Source of the DNA: CAVTYH01 sp963738835
GTDB taxonomy: Bacteria; Planctomycetota; Planctomycetia; Pirellulales; JADZDJ01
Reading direction: 5' to 3'
Assembly (NCBI GenBank): GCA_963738835.1
Contig: CAVTYH010000001.1
Location: forward strand, 1,240,001 to 1,304,000
DNA length: 64,000 nucleotides
Part shown: positions 8,512 through 18,083 of the stretch, in pieces
How positions within the stretch are numbered: the first letter of the stretch is position 1
Layout of the letters: each line of letters starts with the position of its first letter
Notes under the pieces: model-generated
Database searches by the model: none
Told to the model about the DNA's origin: nothing
Seen by the model: only the letters and a program-made list of their open reading frames with translations
Translations under genes and position numbers: made by a program

Positions 8512-10212
8512 TCATTCTTCCACCTTCTTCGCAACGCGGAACACTTCTTCGATAGTGCTGATTCCCTTGAGCACCTTCGCAATACCGTCGTTGTAAAGCG
8601 TTGTCATGCCAAGGCTAACGGCCGTTTTCCGAATCACTTGCGTGGGCGCTCCCTCGAACGCCAATTCCCGGATTCGAGACGACATCATCATTAATTCATA
8701 AATGCCGATTCGACCACGATAGCCGCCTTGCGAGCAACTGTTGCAGCCGCGGCCTTTCATGAAGGTTGCTTTGGCGGCCATTTCGGGGGTGATGCCCGCG
8801 GCTTCCAACACGCTTTCGGCAGGCTGATACGGCTGCTTACAACGTGAGCAAACAACGCGCACCAAGCGTTGCGCAAGCACCGCAATAATGCTGCTGGACA
8901 CCAAATAGGCCGGTACACCCATATCAATCATACGTGTAATAGCCCCGGGCGCATCGTTCGTATGTAATGTACTGAAAACCAAGTGTCCCGTCAAAGAAGC
9001 CTGAATTCCCATTTGGGCCGTCTCGTTATCTCGCATTTCGCCGACGAGGATGATGTTGGGGGCCTGCCGCAACATGGCCCGGATGATCTTCGCAAAATCG
9101 AGCCCAATGTTGTGCCTCACTTCGACCTGATTGATGCCCGGCAGATAGTATTCGACCGGGTCTTCAGCGGTGATGATCTTGGTGTCTGGCCGGTTCATTT
9201 CATTTAAGGCGGCATACAGCGTGGTGGTCTTGCCAGAGCCGGTAGGCCCGGTCACCAGGATGATGCCGTTGGGGCGACGGATCAGCTGCTTGAAGATCCG
9301 AAATTCGTTCTCGGCCAGCCCCAGCTGCCGGATGCCCACTCGGATGTTGTCTTTATCCAAAAGCCGCATGACCGCCGACTGGCCGTGATTGGTGGGCAGG
9401 ATACTGACGCGGAGGTCCAGCTCCTTCTGGCCAGCCGTAATCTTAATCCGTCCGTCCTGTGGCCGGCGGCGCTCGGCAATGTCCATTTTCGCCAAAATCT
9501 TGATGCGTGATAGCAGGGCGCCCATGAGCCGCTTTGGCGGGCTATCGCGTTCGATCAGCACACCGTCGATCCGGTAGCGGATGCGCAGCCGATCTTCAAA
9601 CGGCTCGACGTGAATGTCCGATGCCCGCAATTGCACGGCTTCGTTAATAATGAGCTGCACCAGCCGGACGATTGGGGCACTGGATTCATCGACGGTTTCT
9701 TCAGTTGTAGCCGTTTCGTCAGCGGTTTCGGTGAAATCGATGGCTGTATCCGTGAATTCCTGGAGCATCGAGTCGGCGCTTTCGCCATCGACCTGACCAT
9801 AATGTTTGTTGATGGCCTCCAAAATCATTTCGCGGGGTGCCAAGGCCACCTCGATATTGCGGTTCAGAATAAACCGCAGCTTTTCCCGGGTATCGAAATC
9901 CAAGGGATCGCTCATGATCACTTTGAGCGTTCCGTCGTCTTCAGCCAGCGGCAGCACGGCGTTTTCGCGGGCCACCGATTCCGGCACCAATTCGACGATA
10001 TTCGGCGGAATGACGACTTCGTTCAGGTTGACGAAGTCCATGCCATGTTCTTGGGCCATCGCCCGCATCACATCTTCGCCGCTGGCGTAACCCAGGCGGA
10101 TTAGCTCTTCGGCAATGCTCTTGCGTGATTCCTTGGAAAGCTTTTTCGCCTCAGCCAATTGGTCGGGGCTGATGAGCTTTTTGCGAATCAGAATTTCAGC
10201 GAAATTGGCCAT
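8512..10212 (-). CDS. GspE/PilB-family pilus assembly ATPase
   Basis: An intact assembly ATPase of 566 aa. Start ATG 10212 (MANFAEILIRKKLISPDQLA) is preferred over an upstream in-frame ATG because it begins the conserved MshEN domain. It contains SAPIVRLVQLIINEAVQLRA, ASDIHVEPFEDRLRIRYRID, Walker A GPTGSGKTTTLYAAL, Asp box AEDPVEYYLPGINQV, Walker B NIILVGEMRDNETAQMGIQA, His box STLHTNDAPGAITR and a zinc motif CSRC...CNSC. It is the first gene of the minus-strand secretion/pilus operon. Because a second GspE follows pilT, this one may be the dedicated PilB partner of PilT. That assignment is inference. Confidence 0.9.
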   Translation of the reverse strand: MANFAEILIRKKLISPDQLAEAKKLSKESRKSIAEELIRLGYASGEDVMRAMAQEHGMDFVNLNEVVIPPNIVELVPESVARENAVLPLAEDDGTLKVIMSDPLDFDTREKLRFILNRNIEVALAPREMILEAINKHYGQVDGESADSMLQEFTDTAIDFTETADETATTEETVDESSAPIVRLVQLIINEAVQLRASDIHVEPFEDRLRIRYRIDGVLIERDSPPKRLMGALLSRIKILAKMDIAERRRPQDGRIKITAGQKELDLRVSILPTNHGQSAVMRLLDKDNIRVGIRQLGLAENEFRIFKQLIRRPNGIILVTGPTGSGKTTTLYAALNEMNRPDTKIITAEDPVEYYLPGINQVEVRHNIGLDFAKIIRAMLRQAPNIILVGEMRDNETAQMGIQASLTGHLVFSTLHTNDAPGAITRMIDMGVPAYLVSSSIIAVLAQRLVRVVCSRCKQPYQPAESVLEAAGITPEMAAKATFMKGRGCNSCSQGGYRGRIGIYELMMMSSRIRELAFEGAPTQVIRKTAVSLGMTTLYNDGIAKVLKGISTIEEVFRVAKKVEE

Positions 10213-10783
10213 GATTATTGCCGTAGACCGGAAGCGCGCATGCCCCACCGGCGAGAATAGTCAAGCGAAGGCACCCTGAACAGCAGGCAGCATTCCGGCG
10301 ACCACCTGCAAGGCGCGGAAATGCCCCACAAGCCGAACGGTCAGCGGTCAACCCCGGCGCAACCAAAGGCGTTGCCTGCCATCCATTTAGACTACTGGCA
10401 GCCGTGGCAAGTGTCAATCAATTCGGCCCTACAAATCGGCCAATCCGCCCCCATTTTGCCCCCGATCGCCGACCGGGGGCAAAACACGCTACACTTCCAA
10501 TTCGCGCCAGGCCCGCCATTCTCGTTCCCACGCTCTACATCAAGAACCAAGCCGGATGACTAGGATCAAAATGAATACTCGACGCAGAGCGTCTCGGCAG
10601 CAGGTTCCCACGCAGAGCGTGGGAACCAGACATCGGCGTTGTGCCCGTGGTGCCGTCGTGGTCCAATTCTGACCGCCGGAGGGCATTACCACAACGACAC
10701 AACGAGCACGACGTTCGAGCTGAAAGAATCAAGGGAAACACGAGTAGCGCGGGACATCGAGCCGTGCCGCTTGTGCCAGAGCG
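10213..10783. other. Intergenic region with palindromic repeats
   Basis: No gene is supported. The region holds a perfect palindrome at 10603-10627, preceded by partial copies of its CGTTCCCACGCTCT arm near 10523. A second imperfect inverted pair (GTGGTGCCGTCGTGGT near 10648, mirrored by ACCACAACGACAC near 10690) is also present. These look like dispersed REP elements. A promoter for the downstream membrane protein may lie here but is not evident. Confidence 0.5.
10603..10627. repeat. Palindrome GGTTCCCACGC-AGA-GCGTGGGAACC
   Basis: A perfect 11-bp inverted repeat around a 3-base centre. It is a short dispersed element type, with a degenerate partial arm about 80 bases upstream. Confidence 0.75.
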
Positions 10784-11492
10784 ATGATGGCAGAAATTCC
10801 ACCGATATCCGCCAACCGCCCGTGGTATCAGCTGCATCTCACGACGCTGATCGCGCTGCTTGTTGTGGGTGCCGCGCTGGCCGATTGCCAAGTCGATGGG
10901 CGACATTGGCTATCTTGGGGCATCAACCTGTTGGAAAACCATGAAACGGTCGCTCATGGTTGGCCAATGATTTCTCTTTTTGCGGGATATCATATGGGCT
11001 GAAAAATTCAATCTGGCGACCGGCAAAATCAGTCAGTCGATCACGGGAATCGATTGGCATTGGGACCCGCCGGCGCTCATTCTGGACATCGTCGCTTCGC
11101 TTTTGCTGCTCTTGTCAGTGGCCGTGGTGTTTGAACGCTGGGAACGTCGCCAACTCTCGCGCTGGCAATTCAGTCTGCGATCGATGTTCTCGGCCATTGC
11201 CATCTCGGCAGTCGTCGCGGTGCTATACTCCAGCGAGATCAGCCTTTCCTGGCCCTGGTCCAGCGGCGACGATCACCGCTGGCAGCTTGTCCAACTCGGC
11301 TTGGCAGATTCCCCCTGGTAGGTCACCGCCCCGATGCTGCTCTCCATCGGCTGCGTCCTCGCCACCGCGGCGCTGTTGGCGGCAACCATTGCAAAGAAGA
11401 TTCTGCGAATTTCGAAGTTGACGGGCGATCCGGCATGGATCAAAGCCATTAGTCGGTGGCCGCGGAAGCGCGCCACCGGAAAGAGATTCTGA
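10784..11492 (+). pseudogene. Planctomycete-type membrane protein, disrupted by a frameshift and an in-frame TAG
   Basis: Hypothetical inner-membrane protein. The first part (MMAEIPPISANRPWYQLHLT, then a hydrophobic segment) stops at 11000-11002. The next frame continues without a gap (DIIWAEKFNLATGKISQSIT...) through a transmembrane helix (LILDIVASLLLLLSVAVVF) and the RWQFSLRSMF motif seen in many planctomycete small membrane proteins. A TAG at 11319-11321 then interrupts it. In the same frame translation goes on with another helix (APMLLSIGCVLATAALLAAT) and a basic tail (KKILRISKLTGDPAWIKAI) to a TGA at 11490-11492. The amber codon sits after PW and before VTAP, where Trp (TGG) is likely. 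Function is unknown. The gene is either a real pseudogene or carries two base errors. Confidence 0.6.
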
Positions 11493-11773
11493 GCGCGCCT
11501 TCGCATCCCGGCGGGATGCCAGCGCCGATATTCCGCCCCGTGCTGCCATCCCTTCAGGATGCGGACCATCTGCTCGCGCTGCGTTACCGGGGGTTTCGCA
11601 AGTCTCAACCCCTGGCTAATGGCTGACATCCCTCCGGGATGAAAGCTGGCAGGCGTTGCCCCATAAGCTTTGATCGCACCCAATCGACGGCAAGTTTTGA
11701 TCTTACGTGGCAATCCGCTAAGCTAAAGCCATGCCCGCCGCGGCTTTCAGCAACAGGTGTGAGTGTACCTACT
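11493..11773. repeat. Three short palindromes of the CATCCC-N3-GGGATG type
   Basis: Hairpins at 11504-11518 (CATCCCGGCGGGATG), 11547-11561 (CATCCCTTCAGGATG) and 11627-11641 (CATCCCTCCGGGATG) occupy the gap before the next gene. All share a six-base stem. No coding sequence is supported between them. Confidence 0.7.
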
Positions 11774-12997
11774 ATGGCACTTCAAATGGCTTGGCGAATC
11801 GGCATCGCTTGGATGCTGCTGACGTTCCTGTACGAATCGGGTTACGCAGCACCGCTGGAAGCGATGAATCCGTCAGAAACACAGCCGACGCCCTCCGCCG
11901 CGGAACTTGTTAAAGAGATTGTTCGCGACGAAGCGAAGTTCGATGCGGTTCGCAGCTTCCATCTTCGAATGCTCGGCAAGTGGACTCGCCCTCCTGAAGC
12001 GATCAAAGCTCGGATCGAGGAACTCAAGAAGACGGTTCCAGAAGCAGAAATCACTGCCGAGCGGTTTTGCGATCTGCGCCCCACCATGGTGGAAGAACTG
12101 GAAATTGCGTTTGACGAAAAACGCATGCGAAAGCTGGATCGCTGGCACGAAGCTCGTTATGAATTGCGGGTTTGGGATGGTCAACGCCTGACTGTCGACG
12201 AACGTCCCGACTCTGAGACGCAAGAACAATATACGTTTGGGAACGAACCGTCAGGCTTGGGTGATCTCTTCGCAAATTTAACCTGGCTGCAGATGGGACC
12301 GCATTCATACTCTTTCTCGAAGAATTCGGAAACCACCGAGGAAATTAGCCGCATTTACGGACGACCGGAAGATTTTCAAAACGCGGGTTCGAAAGAATTC
12401 CGCGGTCACGATTGCTGGATTCTGGATAATCGTCAGATACGCCGCCGACTGTTTGTTGGCAAGAACGATCATCGTCTTTATGGCCACGTAACCTTTTATC
12501 TTCCCAGCGATGCTATGACGCCGGCCAAGGTATTAGAAATCGCCAGCCAGGTATCGGGCAAAATTTCTGAAACTGAAACCGAATTAAATAAAACATTGGA
12601 TAACCTGCCGGAAGTGAACAGATTGAAACTCAGGAGCCGAATCGACGAGGCGATGTTCGACTACGTGCAGCCATTGGCCGAGAATTATCTGGACGATTAT
12701 CGCGAAATTGCCCCAGGTCTTTGGTTCCCAGAGAAGCAGGGATACACGCTGTATGATCCAAAACTGAAAGAGCATGCCATTTCGCTGCGGCGCGATTTGC
12801 GAGTTGTGAAAGTTGAAGTGAACAAACCGCTGGATGACAACTTATTCACGATCCCGCTTCAAGACGGCATCCAAGTCTACGACGAAAGGCACGACCCGCC
12901 GCTGATTTACAAGCAAAAAGCCAATCGCACCGAAGAAGAATGGCAAGATATGCTCGACGAAGCTGCTCGCAATCGACCGGCGGCCGGAAACAAATAG
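11774..12997 (+). CDS. Secreted protein of unknown function (outer-membrane lipoprotein-sorting-like)
   Basis: A 407-aa exported protein. The start is placed at ATG 11774 because it opens a signal peptide (MALQMAWRIGIAWMLLTFLY, ending near ESGYAAP); the reading frame is open upstream but has no good start. The mature part is charged, with a helix around residues 40-110 and several Trp/Tyr-rich beta segments (FLRDLRVVKVEVNKPLDDNL-like at the end, followed by FTIPLQDGIQVYDERHDPPL). That C-terminal pattern resembles the LolA/LolB-like fold proteins that planctomycetes encode in numbers. This is resemblance by eye, so no specific role is claimed. It converges on the next gene with 68 bases between the stops. 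Confidence 0.6.
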   Translation: MALQMAWRIGIAWMLLTFLYESGYAAPLEAMNPSETQPTPSAAELVKEIVRDEAKFDAVRSFHLRMLGKWTRPPEAIKARIEELKKTVPEAEITAERFCDLRPTMVEELEIAFDEKRMRKLDRWHEARYELRVWDGQRLTVDERPDSETQEQYTFGNEPSGLGDLFANLTWLQMGPHSYSFSKNSETTEEISRIYGRPEDFQNAGSKEFRGHDCWILDNRQIRRRLFVGKNDHRLYGHVTFYLPSDAMTPAKVLEIASQVSGKISETETELNKTLDNLPEVNRLKLRSRIDEAMFDYVQPLAENYLDDYREIAPGLWFPEKQGYTLYDPKLKEHAISLRRDLRVVKVEVNKPLDDNLFTIPLQDGIQVYDERHDPPLIYKQKANRTEEEWQDMLDEAARNRPAAGNK

Positions 12998-13065
12998 AGC
13001 GATATTGCCGTATCCCGCCTCTCCGGCATTTTGGCTTACGGTCCGGGGATGAAAAGACTAGCGAT

Positions 13066-13929
13066 CTATCGGACCGTCTGCGATTTGATGGCGACTTTCA
13101 GCGTGCCATCGGTCAGTACGTCGACCACTTCGCCGTGATCGGCCTGTGCGTCGCGGGAGCTAATCGAACCGGAGAAGTCGGCGGCGATAACGCGGCACGT
13201 ATCGATATCAATTTGCAGATCGCCGCTTAAATCGAGCGTGCTGCTGGAGCCCATCTTTACAATCAGAACGGTGGCAAAATCGGCGATCCGACGGCCAGAC
13301 TCTCGATGGGTTCCTGATAGCTTCAGCTCCAAACGCTGAGCATCCCCATTGGCCTCGCGCATCCCCAACAATTCGGCGGCCATTTCCTTGGGCAGTTGCA
13401 GCGTTTCACCGATGCTCACCGATTTGCCATGCAAGAAACGCCCCAGCTGGTTGCGATAACCAATGCTGTCCATATTTCCGGCCACCAAAGTCCGCTCGTC
13501 GTCCGCCACAGCCTTGCCATCGGCAGCAGTAATCACCAGCGGAAAGGGTAGGCCCCGGCGTTCGACCAGGTACGACTTCCCCTCGATCGGCAGCGTGCTA
13601 GATTCCGCTTCGTCATCGCCGCGAATGGTTCGTTCCTGCGCTTTGACATAATTCACTTGCACTTTCAAAGCCCGATCGCCTGCAACTTGCATAACCGTGA
13701 CTTGCCGCTGCACGGTGCGCGTCTTCACTTGCTTCTTGTTGGAAACCGTTTTGCCTGCCTGCGCCAGGGCAATATTCAAGTCGAAATCGTACTGCGCCAG
13801 GTGCGACGATCGATCGCCAACTTGCGGCAATCGGTAATTGAACTGAACACCTTCTGCCGCGCTGGCTGCGGAGCCAACAAGCGATGCTAACATCAACACG
13901 GCGATGAATGAATGCAATCGCATAAACAT
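13066..13929 (-). CDS. Secreted protein of unknown function
   Basis: A 287-aa exported protein. The start at ATG 13929 is supported by a GGAG site about eight bases upstream (TGGAGTTCAATCG) and opens a clear signal peptide (MFMRLHSFIAVLMLASLVGS, cut near AASA|AEG). The rest is rich in beta segments and contains repeated Arg-Gln and Thr patterns (KTRTVQRQVTVMQVAGDRAL). It ends with DLQIDIDTCRVIAADFSGSI and a short C-terminal strand. No catalytic motif or known domain is recognised. It converges with the preceding secreted protein, so the two share a downstream region but not a transcript. Confidence 0.6.
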   Translation of the reverse strand: MFMRLHSFIAVLMLASLVGSAASAAEGVQFNYRLPQVGDRSSHLAQYDFDLNIALAQAGKTVSNKKQVKTRTVQRQVTVMQVAGDRALKVQVNYVKAQERTIRGDDEAESSTLPIEGKSYLVERRGLPFPLVITAADGKAVADDERTLVAGNMDSIGYRNQLGRFLHGKSVSIGETLQLPKEMAAELLGMREANGDAQRLELKLSGTHRESGRRIADFATVLIVKMGSSSTLDLSGDLQIDIDTCRVIAADFSGSISSRDAQADHGEVVDVLTDGTLKVAIKSQTVR

Positions 13930-14129
13930 CGATTGAACTCCACGCTGGAGATTTTTGGGCCGACTTATTTCCGCCGACCGCCAGAAAAGCGACAAGCATC
14001 TGCCGGCTGTCTGCTGGGCGGTGAATGATGGCCAAATCGTCAAACCCCGTCAAGCCGAGGTGCCTGTCTGACCGGCTCAAAACACGTCTAAGCACGAAGA
14101 GTGACCATCTCCCCTAAAATTGTGCCAGC

Positions 14130-14600
14130 GGAAGTGAGAGAATCCTGACGGGCCGGGAGGCCCGGAAAGGATTCTTGTATGAAGCAGCGTCATAGTGTGG
14201 AGCAGATCATTGCCAAGTTGCGTCGAGCCGACGCGGAGCTAGGCAAACACCAGAAGGTTCCTGAAGTCTGCAAGCTGCTGGAGATCACGGAACAGACCTA
14301 CTATCGCTGGTGGCAGAAGTACGGTGGGATGGCGCCGACGATGGCTAAGGAACTGAAAGCTCTGCAGCAGGAGAACTGCGCGGTTGAAGAAGTTGGTGGC
14401 GAACCAGGCCTTGGACATGGAGATTCTGCGGGAGGCCGCCCAGGGAAACTGGTGAGCCCTGAACGGCGACGTCAAACGGTGGACGAAGTGCGTCGTCGTT
14501 TGGGGCCAGATCGAGTTTCCGAACGCAGAGTTTGTCGAGTGCTGGGTCATAGCCCATCGCGAGCCACAAACACTTACCGTATTATACAATTTTCCGCGGG
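14130..14600 (+). mobile_element. IS3-family remnant
   Basis: An OrfA-type transposase start (MKQRHSVEQIIAKLRRADAE, ATG 14179) encodes the helix-turn-helix segment KVPEVCKLLEITEQTYYRWW followed by KYGGMAPTMAKELKALQQEN, typical of IS3-group OrfA. A one-base shift near 14385 moves the end of OrfA (RLKKLVANQALDMEILREAA, then QGNW-stop) to another frame. A short OrfB start follows (SPERRRQTVDEVRRRLGPDR, then VSERRVCRVLG) before similarity ends near 14550. A hairpin (GGGCCGGGAGGCCCGG-like) precedes the ATG. Most of OrfB, including the DDE catalytic core, is missing, so the element is dead. Outer ends are approximate. Confidence 0.75.
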
Positions 14601-14687
14601 CAGACGGAAGCAAATTACACGTCTAGCCAGAGTGATTTTGCGGATCTCACCCCGAAAAAGAGTTATCGACGATAAGGACAAGCCAGA

Positions 14688-17033
14688 ATGACAAGATTCT
14701 TTGCTCAAGTGACGTTCATAGCATTAGTCATTGCCGATGGGCATCCGGCTTTTGCGGCCGAGCGCGACGCGACAGTCATACCGAATGCAAACGTCCGCGA
14801 GCTTTCAATCAACGACGACTGGCGGTTCTCCCTGCGCGACACTCCGAGCGCTTCCGATCTGTCATTCGATGACAGCGATTGGCGCGAATTAGACCTGCCG
14901 CACGATTGGAGCGTGGAAGGCTCGTTTGATCCGAAGCTGGCAAGTTGCACCGCATTTTTGCCCTGCGGAGTCGGTTGGTATCGCAAGACGTTCACCGTCC
15001 CCGCGGAACTGAAGAACAAAGTCATCTCAGTTCGCTTCGACGGCGTCAGTAACCACAGCACGGTTTGGTGCAACGGCCGACAAGTCGGCGAGAGGCCGTA
15101 TGGCTATAGCTCTTTCACTTGCGATTTAACTCCAGCGATTCAATTCGGCGCCAAGAACGTGATTGCCGTTCGAGTCGACCACAGCAAATACGCCGACTCA
15201 CGCTGGTATGCCGGCTCGGGCATTTATCGGAACGTGTTTTTGAATGTCGTGGACAAAGTCCATGTTGCCACCTACGGGACGTTTGTCACGACGCCGCATG
15301 TTTCAGCAGACGCGGCGGAGGTGAATGTGAAAACGCTCGTGCAGAGCGAGCGGCCGGAAATCGCAAGTGTGACGGTGGTGACACAAATCATCGGCGCGGA
15401 AGGGAAAATCGTCGCCTCCAAAGAAGAAAGCAATTCCGTGCCAGGAGGCGGTGAGAAAGAGTTCACTACAGTGGCAAACGTTGTACGACCTGCGCTGTGG
15501 TCGCCCGACCATCCTGCGTTATATCGCGTTCACACCCAGATCAAAGGCGACAGGGCGACCGTCGATGTGTGCGAAACTCCATTCGGCATTCGCAAGATTA
15601 CATTCGATCCGAACAAAGGATTCTCGCTCAACGGCCAGGGCATGAAACTCAAAGGCGTTTGCCTACATCATGATGCCGGCGCACTCGGGGCTGCCGTGCC
15701 AATCCAAGTTTGGCAAAGTCGATTGAACTTCCTCAAAAAGGCCGGCTGCAACGCCATCCGGTGCAGTCACAATCCGCCGGCACCGGAGTTTCTGGACCTC
15801 TGCGATCGGATGGGCTTCTTGGTGATGGACGAAGGCTTCGATGAGTGGACTGGCGGTAAGAAGAAGTGGGTTATCGGCCACAACGTGGGTGACCCTGGCA
15901 CTGACGGTTATCACAGCGATTTTGAAAAGTGGGCCGATATCGACATTCACGATATGGTGATGCGCGATCGCAATCACCCCTCGATTATCATGTGGAGCAT
16001 TGGCAACGAAATCGACTACAATAACGATCCGTTTCCGCCAAATTCTCCGGTGCTACGGCCGATTGCCGAACGGTTGATCAAGGATGTGAAAACCGTCGAT
16101 GCCACACGTCCCGTCACCGCCGCATGCGCCTTTCCCGCGACCAATCTCTTCAAGAATTTGCTCGACATCGAAGGTTACAATTATATGGAGCGGCTCTATG
16201 CCGGCGACCACGCCGCCAATCCGGCGCGTGTTATTTACGGCAGTGAGAATTTTCACACTTTTGAAGCTTGGCAAGCCTGGCAATTCGAATACATCGCCGG
16301 ACAGTTTCTGTGGACCGGCATTGATTATCTGGGCGAAGCCGGCGTCTGGCCGTCACACGCTAACGGGGCAGGATTGCTAAATCTCAGTGGTTTCCCAAAA
16401 AATCAGTATTACTTCCGCAAGAGCGTGTGGACCGATGAACCCGTCGTCTATTTGTCAACGCGAGGAATTGGCGCCGGGCGGCGTTTGAGAAGACCGACGG
16501 CAGAGCCAACAATTTACTGCTTTACAAACTGCGATCGCGTTGAGCTTTTTCACGATGGGGAATCACTGGGCAGCAAGTCACATGCGCCCGGCGAGGTTTT
16601 AACATGGCAGCTCAGTTTTGATCACGGTGTGGTAAAAGCCGTCGGCAAGAAAGGGGAGACTGTGACGATGTTCGATCTTCGAAAGGCTGGGGCGCCATCG
16701 CAGCTGGTGTTGACTGCCGACGCGACGGCACTCAAAGCCGATGGCCATGATGTCACGCAAATTGAATTGGATGTGACTGATAAAGATGAAACGCTTGTGC
16801 CGGATGCTGCAAATCTCGTCGAGTGCAATATTTCAGGCCCTGGGCGAATTCTCGGCATTGAAAACGCGGATCTTCAAAGCACTGAAGATTACAAATCGAC
16901 TTCCCGCCATGTGTACCAGGGTAGATTACGGATCTATGTTCAATCGCGGAAAGCCAGCGGCAAAATCAAGATTGAGGTGTCATCAGCCGGGCTTAAGGGC
17001 GCGATTCTATCGATTGATTCGCAGTCAAATTGA
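14688..17033 (+). CDS. Secreted glycoside hydrolase family 2 (beta-galactosidase-like)
   Basis: A 781-aa exocellular or periplasmic glycosidase. ATG 14688 is preceded by AAGGA and opens a signal peptide (MTRFFAQVTFIALVIADGHP, cut near AFA|AER). The order is sugar-binding jelly-roll domain (residues about 38-190, with WRELDLPHDWSVEG), Ig-like domain (about 195-300), TIM barrel (about 305-560) and C-terminal Ig-like domains. The predicted acid/base is Glu441 in MWSIGNE and the nucleophile is Glu520 in IYGSENF, followed by GQFLWTGIDYLGEAG. Natural substrate is not readable from sequence; beta-galactosidase or beta-glucuronidase-like activities are both possible. It is intact but lies between an IS3 remnant and an IS5-type element, with 15 bases from its stop to the IS end, suggesting mobility or insertion at a tolerated site. 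Confidence 0.88.
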   Translation: MTRFFAQVTFIALVIADGHPAFAAERDATVIPNANVRELSINDDWRFSLRDTPSASDLSFDDSDWRELDLPHDWSVEGSFDPKLASCTAFLPCGVGWYRKTFTVPAELKNKVISVRFDGVSNHSTVWCNGRQVGERPYGYSSFTCDLTPAIQFGAKNVIAVRVDHSKYADSRWYAGSGIYRNVFLNVVDKVHVATYGTFVTTPHVSADAAEVNVKTLVQSERPEIASVTVVTQIIGAEGKIVASKEESNSVPGGGEKEFTTVANVVRPALWSPDHPALYRVHTQIKGDRATVDVCETPFGIRKITFDPNKGFSLNGQGMKLKGVCLHHDAGALGAAVPIQVWQSRLNFLKKAGCNAIRCSHNPPAPEFLDLCDRMGFLVMDEGFDEWTGGKKKWVIGHNVGDPGTDGYHSDFEKWADIDIHDMVMRDRNHPSIIMWSIGNEIDYNNDPFPPNSPVLRPIAERLIKDVKTVDATRPVTAACAFPATNLFKNLLDIEGYNYMERLYAGDHAANPARVIYGSENFHTFEAWQAWQFEYIAGQFLWTGIDYLGEAGVWPSHANGAGLLNLSGFPKNQYYFRKSVWTDEPVVYLSTRGIGAGRRLRRPTAEPTIYCFTNCDRVELFHDGESLGSKSHAPGEVLTWQLSFDHGVVKAVGKKGETVTMFDLRKAGAPSQLVLTADATALKADGHDVTQIELDVTDKDETLVPDAANLVECNISGPGRILGIENADLQSTEDYKSTSRHVYQGRLRIYVQSRKASGKIKIEVSSAGLKGAILSIDSQSN

Positions 17034-17048
17034 TGCCCCAGGTGAAAC

Positions 17049-18051
17049 AAAGGTGTCGGGACGGCACTGTAGAAATCTCCTCGTGCTAGCTAAACTCACA
17101 CCCCTTAACACGTCGTACAGAGTGGGTGACGACAAGCAAATCTCCCAGGGCGGTGGCCGTGGCGGCGCTGGCCACAGCGCGACGAGGGTTGCCGGCCTAT
17201 GCCCACCGGAACAGCCCCAAGAAGTTCACGCAGCACCAGTTGTTCGCCTGCTTGGTGCTGAAGAACTTTTGCGGCACCGATTACCGCGGCGTGGTCGCGC
17301 AGCTGCGTGATAATCCGCTGTTGGTTCCAGTGCTTGCCTTGCGGACGATTCCGCACTTCACCACGTTGCAAAAGGCCTCGTGTCGGCTGTTGAAGCTCGC
17401 GCCGGTGCGTCGACTGCTGGAGGCATCGATCCGCCTGCACTTTGGCCAGCGGCGGCGCGTCAAATCCGTGGCCGCCGACTCGACCGGCCTGGAATCCACC
17501 AGCGCCAGCGCGTACTTCGTGAGGCGGCGAGTGCGCGTCACCAGCCCCTGGAAAACCGTCGTTTACCATCGTTATCCCAAGCTCGGCCTGGTCTGCGACA
17601 TTCGCACCCACTTTCTCCTGGCTGGCGCGCGCCGGACGCGGCCCGCGACCAGACGTGGACGAGTTCCGAGCCTTGCTCGAGGAAGCGCTGCGCTGCGTGC
17701 GGCCGGAGCGGATTTGCGCCGACGCGGGATATGATTCTGAACCGAATCACTACTTCGTGCGCAGCAGCACGGGATTCGCACCATCCTTCCGCCGGCCATC
17801 GGCCGACCGACCAACAAACCCGCCCGCGGACATTATCGTCGGCTGATGCAAGTTCGCTTCGACCGCATGGCCTATCGCGATCGTTGCCAAGTGGAGACGG
17901 TCGTGTCGATGGTCAAACGGCGTCAAGGGTCACATACCTCGGGACGCAGCTACCACAGCCGATGCCGCGACCTGTACTTGATGGTCCTCACTCACAATGC
18001 CATGATTCTTATCAACCGGCGAGTTTTCTACAGAGCCTTCCTGACACCTTT
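17049..18051 (+). mobile_element. IS5-type insertion sequence with 27-bp terminal inverted repeats
   Basis: The left end at 17049-17075 (AAAGGTGTCGGGACGGCACT then GTAGAAA) matches the reverse complement of the right end at 18025-18051 with three mismatches. The 1,003-bp element contains one decayed DDE transposase. No target duplication is visible, so flanking changes or a different true boundary are possible. Confidence 0.75.
17126..18051 (+). pseudogene. IS5/IS4-type DDE transposase, frameshifted
   Basis: Transposase of the IS5-type element. It starts at GTG 17126. The first DDE Asp is in SVAADSTGLES, the second in ICADAGYDSEPN and the Glu in CQVETVVSMVKRRQGS, with the typical tail (LTHNAMILI). 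The protein moves to another frame near 17630 and back near 17770, and the natural stop is not reached before the right terminal repeat. Three catalytic residues are therefore encoded but not in one frame, so the copy should be inactive as sequenced. Confidence 0.75.
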
Positions 18052-18083
18052 TCTTCTCCCCCGAAGACATAAAGGAATGAGTT

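Noticed and set aside
14179..14691. A 170-aa protein overlapping the GH2 start
   Set aside because: The frame mixes IS3 OrfA, an out-of-frame OrfA tail, an OrfB fragment and flanking DNA; it is a decayed transposase rather than a gene.
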